The notes under the pieces are model-generated. The model was not told the DNA's origin. It saw only the letters and a list, made by a program, of their open reading frames with translations, and did not search any database. A program made the translations under genes and the position numbers. 25,605 nucleotides of DNA from an uncultured Oscillospiraceae bacterium (GTDB taxonomy: Bacteria > Bacillota > Clostridia > Oscillospirales > Oscillospiraceae): contig CAJUSG010000034.1 of the NCBI GenBank assembly GCA_910589085.1, positions 1-25,605 on the forward strand, read 5' to 3'. Shown one piece after another: positions 20,609 through 25,605 of the stretch (position 1 is the stretch's first letter; each line of letters starts with the position of its first letter).

Positions 20609-21808
20609 TTATCCCTGCGCGGCCTGTACCTCCGCCTGAACGGCGGCCTGGAGAGCGCCCAGCTTCTCCCAGAAGGCCCCGGGGTCAATCTGACCGTAGG
20701 CCTCGGTCTTTTCCACGCCCAGCTCCTTGGTGAGCTGGTCCGCCCGCTCCTTCAGCCGCTGGCTGGTGAGCTGGCCCCGGTAGCTCTCCGGGTCGATGGG
20801 CAGGCGGAGAATAATGTGGTAGCCAAAATCGCTCTCTACAATATCGCTGATCTCCCCGTTTTTCAGGGCCAGGGCAGCCTCCTCAAAGGGGGCCACCATC
20901 ATGCCCTTCTCGGTGGTGTAGCCCTCGGGGTTGGCAGCCAGCCCGGTGTCCTCGCTGTGCTCGTTCATCAGCTGGTCAAAGAGGGTGATGGGGTCCTCCG
21001 CGCCGCGCAGCTGGGCCAGAATATCGTCGGCCTTGGCCTTTTTCTGTGCCACAGCCGCCTCATCCAGCGGCTCCCGGGTGTCCAGATCTATGGTGGCCAG
21101 CAGAATATGCTTGGCCCGGTAGATGCCCTGTTCATCCAGCCAGGCCTGGACCTCGGCGTCGGTGGGATAGCCGCCGCTGTCCTCCCCAAAATACCGCTCC
21201 CGCAGCTGGTCGCTCAGGTCGCCGCTCTCATTGAGGTAGATTAGAAGCTCCCGGCTGAGCATCTCGGCCCAGAGCATATGCTCCACCGTCTCCTCGCTCT
21301 TCATCTGGGCGGCCATATCGCCGTACATCTGATCCACGCTGATGGCAACCCCGCTGTCCGGGGTCAGCCCCTCCCGCTCCGCCAGGAGGTTGAGGCCCCG
21401 ATAGTAGATGGCGGCCTCCAGCGCCCCCTCCTTCATCTGGTCCCCCAGCGTGCCGCCGCCGGCATCGGCATCCCAGGGCAGAACGCTCACCTGCCCGCCG
21501 AGCTGGGCCAAATAGACCTCCGTATTCCGGTTAAGCCAGTAGAGCAGCTCCGCAGCGGTGACCTCCGTCTCCCCGATCCTGGCAACCACGCTGTCGCCGG
21601 TCAGGCCGGCGGTGGCCAGCCAGGGGTCGGTTACCTGGGCCAGGTCCACGGGGGCCGTCTGGGAGACATCCCCGGTGCTGCCGCTCCCCGCTCCGGAGGC
21701 CGAGCCGCCGGCGGAACCCGACACGGCGCCTGGCGCCTTCTGTCCGCAGCCGCTCAAGAGCATTACAAGGGCCAGCGCCAGGGCCCCAAAACGTTTTTTG
21801 CTTTTCAT
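20609..21808 (-). CDS. Parvulin-type peptidyl-prolyl isomerase lipoprotein (PrsA/SurA-like)
   Basis: This 399-aa extracytoplasmic foldase is predicted to help secreted proteins fold outside the membrane. The lipoprotein signal MKSKKRFGALALALVMLLSG ends at lipobox Cys 21, and a Gly/Ser/Ala-rich spacer follows. A SurA-N-like helical region (ARIGETEVTAAELLYWLNRN onwards) precedes the parvulin domain in the C-terminal third: RAKHILLATI, FDQLMNEHSEDTG, YTTEKGMMVAPFEEAALAL and SDFGYHIILRLP. The ATG at 21808 is used because the signal peptide starts there and AAGGAAA lies upstream; longer frames run into the divergent gene. It has its own promoter (21849-21877) and terminator. Confidence 0.9.
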   Translation of the reverse strand: MKSKKRFGALALALVMLLSGCGQKAPGAVSGSAGGSASGAGSGSTGDVSQTAPVDLAQVTDPWLATAGLTGDSVVARIGETEVTAAELLYWLNRNTEVYLAQLGGQVSVLPWDADAGGGTLGDQMKEGALEAAIYYRGLNLLAEREGLTPDSGVAISVDQMYGDMAAQMKSEETVEHMLWAEMLSRELLIYLNESGDLSDQLRERYFGEDSGGYPTDAEVQAWLDEQGIYRAKHILLATIDLDTREPLDEAAVAQKKAKADDILAQLRGAEDPITLFDQLMNEHSEDTGLAANPEGYTTEKGMMVAPFEEAALALKNGEISDIVESDFGYHIILRLPIDPESYRGQLTSQRLKERADQLTKELGVEKTEAYGQIDPGAFWEKLGALQAAVQAEVQAAQG

Positions 21809-21848
21809 TGTTGTGTTTCCTTTCCTGCCGTTAGAATCGTAGATTATC

Positions 21849-21877
21849 ATCATACCACAGATTCCGGAGCGGAGCAA
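21849..21877 (-). promoter_or_regulatory. Promoter of the parvulin-type lipoprotein gene
   Basis: On the minus strand, TTGCTC, a 17-bp spacer and TATGAT lie about 41 bp before the start codon. Confidence 0.6.
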
Positions 21878-21891
21878 GTCCGATTTCCTCC

Positions 21892-21920
21892 TTGCAGTCT
21901 CCCATTTTCTGTGGTAAAAT
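21892..21920 (+). promoter_or_regulatory. Promoter of the DUF6882-like gene
   Basis: TTGCAG (21892-21897), a 17-bp spacer and TAAAAT (21915-21920) lie 28 bp before the start codon. They are back to back with the divergent promoter of the parvulin-type lipoprotein gene. Confidence 0.6.
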
Positions 21921-21947
21921 ATCCAAAAATTGTGAGGAGTGACCGTC

Positions 21948-22733
21948 ATGTCGTTGTTCAGCAGTCTTTTTGGCAAAAAGCCGGAGCCCGAGGAGGCCCC
22001 TGTCCCCCAGACGGGTCCGGGCGCACCGGCGGGATTTTTCCCGGAGGGGGTGAACATGTCCGACTGGGACCAGGTGTTCTCCGCCTGCCTGGGGAAGATG
22101 TACACCGTTCAGCACGCCTTTCTGGACCTGGTGAGAGGCGAGGAGGGCTGGTACATCGACTTCGAGAAGGGCACCCTTACCCTGGGAAAACAGGAGTTCC
22201 GGGTCCAGTTCCTGGGCAGCGAGTCCTATGTGTCCAACTCCTGGCTGTGGGGCTGGGAGAATATCAACAACTTCCCCGACAATATCCTGGGCCAGACCCA
22301 TATCGCCCGGACCTACGGCCAGGCCTGGGGGCTGGAGCCCCTGATGTACGCCCAGTGTGAGCTGAACGACACTTTCAACGGCCACAACTTCTCCATGGTG
22401 GTCTGCGGAGCCCTGGCGGAGGACCGCTGCTACTACCGCTGTCCCACCGGCGAGGGGCAGGGGGCGGCCTTCGTGGTCCTGTGTGACATGCCCGGGGAGC
22501 TGTTTGCCCCGGTGGACGGCATCACCTTCATCAACAGCGTGAGCCAATGCATTCAGCAGTTCTATCTGGATCACAAAATCTTCGTGGAGGCCTTCCTAAA
22601 TTGGAATAAAACCCCCTTCGACTGGTCCGGCGACACCCTCACCGCCCACTTTGCCGCCGACGTGGTGGTGGAGTTCGAGCAGGCGAGGGAGAATTATCGG
22701 ATCAAGAATTTGCACCAGACGGCAAAGCCCTGA
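21948..22733 (+). CDS. DUF6882-like hypothetical protein
   Basis: This 261-aa soluble protein is without signal peptide. Its N-terminal 35 residues (SLFSSLFGKKPEPEEAPVPQ) are low complexity. The main body contains FRVQFLGSESYVSNSWLWGW, then ENINNFPDNILGQTHIARTYGQAWGLEPLM and a C-terminal AHFAADVVVEFEQARENYRI. The WLWGWEN and Ala-Arg-x-Tyr-Gly pattern resembles the DUF6882 family, recalled rather than searched. The ATG at 21948 is preferred to a GTG at 21939 because GAGGAG lies 8 bp upstream of it and overlaps the GTG. It stands alone between a divergent promoter and a bidirectional terminator. The role is unknown. Confidence 0.8.
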   Translation: MSLFSSLFGKKPEPEEAPVPQTGPGAPAGFFPEGVNMSDWDQVFSACLGKMYTVQHAFLDLVRGEEGWYIDFEKGTLTLGKQEFRVQFLGSESYVSNSWLWGWENINNFPDNILGQTHIARTYGQAWGLEPLMYAQCELNDTFNGHNFSMVVCGALAEDRCYYRCPTGEGQGAAFVVLCDMPGELFAPVDGITFINSVSQCIQQFYLDHKIFVEAFLNWNKTPFDWSGDTLTAHFAADVVVEFEQARENYRIKNLHQTAKP

Positions 22734-22735
22734 AA

Positions 22736-22790
22736 AACGGGGAGCGCTCATGCCTGTTATGACATGAACGCTCCCCGTTCTCAATTTTTT
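22736..22790. terminator. Bidirectional terminator between the DUF6882-like and SLH genes
   Basis: A stem of about 17 bp with one mismatch (AACGGGGAGCG... with ...CGCTCCCCGTT, 22736-22752 and 22763-22779) is followed by TTTTTT on the + strand. On the minus strand the mirrored hairpin is followed by TTTTT. Confidence 0.9.
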
Positions 22791-22791
22791 G

Positions 22792-23934
22792 TTATTCTGC
22801 CAGTCCCCGGTAGAGGAAGGACACGATCTGTCCGCGGGTGCAGACGCTGTCCGGGGAGAAGGTGGTGTTAGAGGTGCCTGCGGTCACGCCCTGCTCCACG
22901 GCCCAGGCCACGGCGCTGGCGTAGTCCGCGCTGGCGGGTACGTCGGTAAAATCAGACCTTCCGGCGTTCGGGCTGCCGGTGGCCTTCCACATATAGGTCA
23001 CCGCCATGCTCCGGGTGCAGAGGGTATTCCCGCCGAAGGTTTCGCCGGAAACAATCCCCTTTTCATAGGCCCAGGCGGCGGCGTCCGCGAAGTAGTCGCC
23101 GCTCTTGACATCGGAGAAGGGGTTGACCGTTGTGGGCTTGGGAGAGCCGTTGGCCCGCCACAGGAAGGACAAAATCTGCGCTGTGGTGCAGTCCGCGTTG
23201 GGGGAAAAGGTGGTGTCAGAGGTCCCGGCGGTGATGTTCTTCTCCACGGCCCACAGCACCGGGTCGGCAAACCAGTCGGTCTTCTTCACATCGGTGAAAT
23301 TGCCCACGGTGGAGACAGCAGGCTGGGCAGACAGCGGGCGGTACTCCACCACGGTTCCGGTAATACGACCATTCGTCCACTCATCCTCAAGCTCATAAGG
23401 AAACACCGTGTCGAGGCCCTTCTTGGACATCATAAGGGGGCTCCAGTCCTCGCTTGACTCGGCGACAAACTGGTATGCCCAGCCATTGTCGCTGTCCGCG
23501 CGTATCCCGGCAGCTCCGGGTTCCACCCAGGCCCACTCCTCTTCAATATGGGCCCACTGCTCATACACCCCCATCGGAACACTATACCCCATATCGCCAA
23601 ACATGGGCGGCAGGCTAAAACGCTGGAGGGGGAGGCCGTCCTTTCGGGTGACGGTGCAGTCCTGGTCGAACACATAGGCGGCATACTCGCTGGTTCCCCC
23701 CGGAAAAACCCACCGGATTTTGGCCATGCCGATGGGGGCCACGGAGAAGGTCACGTTCTCCGCCGACGGGTCGGTGTAGCCGTTGGCCGAGTAGTTGAAG
23801 TTATAGACCGAATCTTCTTCGCCGTCGAACGAGTAGATGACCGAGTAGTCATAGGCCGAATCTGCAAATGCGGGGACAGTCAGGCCCAGGCACATCGCCA
23901 GGGCCAGCGCAAGGGATAGCATTTTTTTACTCAT
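22792..23934 (-). CDS. S-layer homology (SLH) domain surface protein
   Basis: This 380-aa secreted protein has signal peptide MSKKMLSLALALAMCLGLTV ending PAFA. The middle region of about 190 residues is unrecognised (YSVIYSFDGEEDSVYNF; PIGMAKIRWVFPGGTSEYA). Three C-terminal SLH repeats follow: FTDVKKTDWFADPVLWAVEK, FSDVKSGDYFADAAAWAYEK and FTDVPASADYASAVAWAVEQ. Each has the later GxxxTTFSPxxxCTRxQ-type motif, with the middle one diverged. SLH repeats bind pyruvylated or similar secondary cell-wall polymers, so the protein should be held on the cell surface. The start is ATG 23934 with AGAGGAGCG upstream. A structured leader region and a candidate ncRNA lie upstream. Confidence 0.92.
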   Translation of the reverse strand: MSKKMLSLALALAMCLGLTVPAFADSAYDYSVIYSFDGEEDSVYNFNYSANGYTDPSAENVTFSVAPIGMAKIRWVFPGGTSEYAAYVFDQDCTVTRKDGLPLQRFSLPPMFGDMGYSVPMGVYEQWAHIEEEWAWVEPGAAGIRADSDNGWAYQFVAESSEDWSPLMMSKKGLDTVFPYELEDEWTNGRITGTVVEYRPLSAQPAVSTVGNFTDVKKTDWFADPVLWAVEKNITAGTSDTTFSPNADCTTAQILSFLWRANGSPKPTTVNPFSDVKSGDYFADAAAWAYEKGIVSGETFGGNTLCTRSMAVTYMWKATGSPNAGRSDFTDVPASADYASAVAWAVEQGVTAGTSNTTFSPDSVCTRGQIVSFLYRGLAE

Positions 23935-23995
23935 AATATCGCTCCTCTGTTTTTTAATAGGGGTTTTCTCCCCCTGTCTTAATGGTTCAGCCCTT

Positions 23996-24018
23996 GGGGG
24001 CGGGACTTCCCGGCCCCC
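23996..24018. promoter_or_regulatory. GC-rich hairpin in the SLH gene leader
   Basis: An inverted repeat of about 10 bp with a bulge (GGGGGCGGGA and CCCGGCCCCC around CTT) lies about 65 bp upstream of the SLH start. No T-run follows on the minus strand, so it is probably a leader structure or mRNA 5' hairpin rather than a terminator. Confidence 0.35.
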
Positions 24019-24039
24019 GCAGGCATTCCCATCAAGACA

Positions 24040-24255
24040 ACAAAAGCGGCGCAGGGGTATAAAGCCCTACACCGCCGAAGCTACGCACACGTCCACCTGA
24101 TTTCCCCATTGATTATTGCCGGAAAAATCGTTATAATGGACCTTGGGCGCAGATAATTTCTGCTGTGTGGGACTTGGGCTTAACGCGCTCTCCTGCATAG
24201 GGGCGTGGGAGGGGGCAACCTCTCACGTCCTGCCTTTATGCTTCTGCTGTCTCGT
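24040..24255 (-). ncRNA. Candidate structured noncoding RNA (about 215 nt)
   Basis: No ORF fits this interval. A minus-strand promoter (24262-24290) predicts a start near 24255. An intrinsic terminator (24044-24076: GCGGTGTAGGG / CCCTGCGCCGC, then TTTTGTT) closes it. Possible internal pairings read by eye are GCATA/TATGC enclosing CGTGaGAGG/CCTCcCACG, GCAGA-AATTA-TCTGC, GTCCA/TGGAC nested within CACAC/GTGTG, and AAGC/GCTT. The terminator loop CTTTAT is complementary to ATAAAG near the 5' end, suggesting a pseudoknot. It could be a 6S-like or raiA-type RNA, or a leader element for the SLH gene; I could not match it to a family. Confidence 0.5.
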
Positions 24256-24261
24256 GAATAC

Positions 24262-24290
24262 ATTTTACACCATTTCGACCATATACGCAA
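24262..24290 (-). promoter_or_regulatory. Promoter of the candidate ncRNA
   Basis: On the minus strand, TTGCGT (24290-24285), a 17-bp spacer and TAAAAT (24267-24262). The spacer ATATGGTCGAAATGGTG resembles the two toxin promoters, which carry TGTCGAAAT and GGTCAAAAT at similar positions. Confidence 0.6.
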
Positions 24291-24355
24291 GCGGTTTTTT
24301 GTATTATTATTGACAAAGTGACATGGTAAACGGGGTATAAGGCGGGATAATAGGA

Positions 24356-24388
24356 AAAGACAGGGAGCCGGTCCGGCTCCCTGTCTTT
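24356..24388 (-). terminator. Terminator of mfd
   Basis: A perfect 15-bp stem (24356-24370 with 24374-24388) around a 3-nt loop, AAAGACAGGGAGCCG / CGGCTCCCTGTCTTT, sits about 45 bp after the mfd stop, with T-rich ends on both strands. Confidence 0.9.
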
Positions 24389-24433
24389 CCGTTTTTAGGG
24401 TTTGCCGCCTTCCCCATTGAGGGGAAGGGCTTT

Positions 24434-25605
24434 TTACATCTCCAGCGCCCTGGCGTAGTCCTCCACCACCTGGCGGGCGGCCCGGAGGGGGTCCTCGTTT
24501 TTCGCCAGCCGGAAGGAAAACCGGGGCACCTCCCCGGGCATGAGAAGCAGGCGCTTGCTGTACTTGTCCTGGGCGCACAGGGCGGAAAAGGGCTCCAGCC
24601 GGAACTCATCCAGGGTAAAGATCAGCTTATCCCCCTTCTGGGCCAGGTCGTTGATCCGGCACTGGGCGGCTGTCGCCCGGAGGAGGGCCACCGACAGCAG
24701 GTTGTTCACCGGCCTGGGGGGCTCGCCGTAGCGGTCGATGAGCTCATCCACCAGCTCGTCGGCCTCCTCCTCGCTGCGGACGGCGGCGATCCGGCGGTAC
24801 AGGTCCATCCGCTGCTCCGGCGAGGGGACATACCGGTCCGGGATGGAGGCGGACACGCTGAGATTGGCGGCGCACTCGGTGCGGGTGGGCAGGGGCTGAC
24901 CCTGCTCCAGCAGGACGGCCTCCTCCAGCAGCTTCAGATACATGTCGTACCCCACCGACAGCAAAAAGCCGCTCTGTTCCGGCCCCAGCACGTTGCCCGC
25001 CCCCCGGATCTCCAGGTCCCGCATGGCGATTTTAAAGCCGGACCCGAACTCGGCAAACTCCCGGATGGCCTCCAGCCGCTTGGAGGCCACCTCACTGAGG
25101 ACCTTGCCCCGGCGGTAGGTGAGGTAGGCGAAGGCCCGACGGTTGGACCGGCCCACCCGGCCCCGAATCTGGTGGAGCTGGGCCAGACCCAGCCGGTCGG
25201 CGTCCTCCATAATCAGGGTGTTCACGTTGGGCAGGTCGATGCCCGTCTCGATGATGGTGGTGCACACCAGCACGTTCAGCTCCCCGTCGGTCATCTGGGC
25301 CATCACGTCGTCGATGGCCTCCTGGGTCATCCGGCCGTGGGCCACCCCGATGGCGGTGTCCTCCCCCAGCAGCATCTGGATGCGGGCGGCGCACCGGTCG
25401 ATGGTCTCCACCCGGTTGTGGAGGTAGAACACCTGCCCGCCCCGCTCCAACTCCCGGCGCATGGCGTCGGCCAGCAGGTTCCAGTCGTGCTCCAGCACGT
25501 AGGTCTGCACCGGCTGGCGGTCGGCGGGGGGCTCCTCCAGGGTGGACATGTCCCGGATGCCGGACAGGGCCATGTTCAGCGTCCGGGGGATGGGGGTGGC
25601 GGACA
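24434..25605 (-). CDS. mfd: Transcription-repair coupling factor Mfd (C-terminal part, 5' cut by window)
   Basis: Mfd is a DNA translocase that removes RNA polymerase stalled at lesions and recruits UvrA. The visible C-terminal part starts in SATPIPRTLNMALSGIRDMS (helicase motif III region) and continues with QVFYLHNRVETI. The next segment, NVLVCTTIIETGIDLPNVNT then HQIRGRVGRS (motifs V and VI), belongs to the second RecA-like domain. A TRCF C-terminal domain follows, with YVPSPEQRMDLYRRIAAV and DELIDRYGEPP, ending ALEM. The reading frame is open to the window edge, so the Met at 25573 is internal and the gene continues beyond. A strong terminator follows the stop. Confidence 0.96.
   Translation of the reverse strand, partial: SATPIPRTLNMALSGIRDMSTLEEPPADRQPVQTYVLEHDWNLLADAMRRELERGGQVFYLHNRVETIDRCAARIQMLLGEDTAIGVAHGRMTQEAIDDVMAQMTDGELNVLVCTTIIETGIDLPNVNTLIMEDADRLGLAQLHQIRGRVGRSNRRAFAYLTYRRGKVLSEVASKRLEAIREFAEFGSGFKIAMRDLEIRGAGNVLGPEQSGFLLSVGYDMYLKLLEEAVLLEQGQPLPTRTECAANLSVSASIPDRYVPSPEQRMDLYRRIAAVRSEEEADELVDELIDRYGEPPRPVNNLLSVALLRATAAQCRINDLAQKGDKLIFTLDEFRLEPFSALCAQDKYSKRLLLMPGEVPRFSFRLAKNEDPLRAARQVVEDYARALEM

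Noticed and set aside
24040..24255. Firm assignment as 6S RNA, SRP RNA or a riboswitch
   Set aside because: The size and stems are compatible with several classes, but I saw no diagnostic motif such as the SRP GGAA tetraloop region or a T-box sequence, so it is left as a candidate.
24310..24341. A + strand promoter from TTGACA to TATAAG after mfd
   Set aside because: The spacing is 20 bp and no gene or RNA follows on that strand before the mfd terminator.

Overview
The window reads as chromosomal DNA of a GC-rich gut-type Firmicute, most likely an Oscillospiraceae member related to Flavonifractor, Lawsonibacter, Pseudoflavonifractor or Intestinimonas. This placement is inferred. It rests on the combination of SepF, DivIVA, Noc and Hfq with Gram-positive style lipoproteins and an S-layer homology protein, strong GC bias at third codon positions, and short GTAGGG...CCCTAC palindromes of a kind I associate with this group. 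No rRNA, tRNA, CRISPR array, prophage or transposase was seen.

Layout. (1) Positions 1-9115 hold a tRNA-modification and mismatch-repair block on the + strand: miaB (5' cut by the window edge), mutS, mutL, a 222-aa unknown, miaA and hfq. A small divergent pair (DUF6809-like protein and XRE regulator) sits between mutS and mutL. Two tandem type I toxin-antitoxin loci of the Fst kind sit between the unknown gene and miaA. (2) Positions 9179-12877 hold an envelope and division block: a HlyD-like anchored protein, a YggS/YlmE-type PLP protein, sepF, a small lipoprotein and divIVA. It converges on noc (minus strand), which has a Noc-box-like palindrome upstream. (3) Positions 13986-19999 hold a purine salvage and uptake block: xpt with a leader hairpin, a BMP-family lipoprotein, and an ATPase and two permeases with ATGA overlaps. 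(4) Positions 20002-25605 hold a frameshifted XRE gene, a parvulin-type lipoprotein foldase, a DUF6882-like gene, an SLH protein, a candidate structured noncoding RNA and the 3' part of mfd (cut by the window edge).

The most interesting content is small. The tandem Fst-like loci have a recognisable toxin ORF, promoters on both strands, a shared terminator hairpin and direct repeats that let each antitoxin RNA pair over the toxin start codon. None of these toxin ORFs is long enough for ordinary gene calling. Second, palindromic repeat elements lie in frame inside both mutS and mutL; a 28-bp stretch of the mutS copy is identical to an intergenic copy downstream of mutL. Third, a roughly 215-nt terminated RNA upstream of the SLH gene has a promoter that resembles the two toxin promoters, including a TGTCGAA-like core between -35 and -10.

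All coordinates and motifs were read by eye. Family names come from recalled motifs, and no database search or folding calculation was run.
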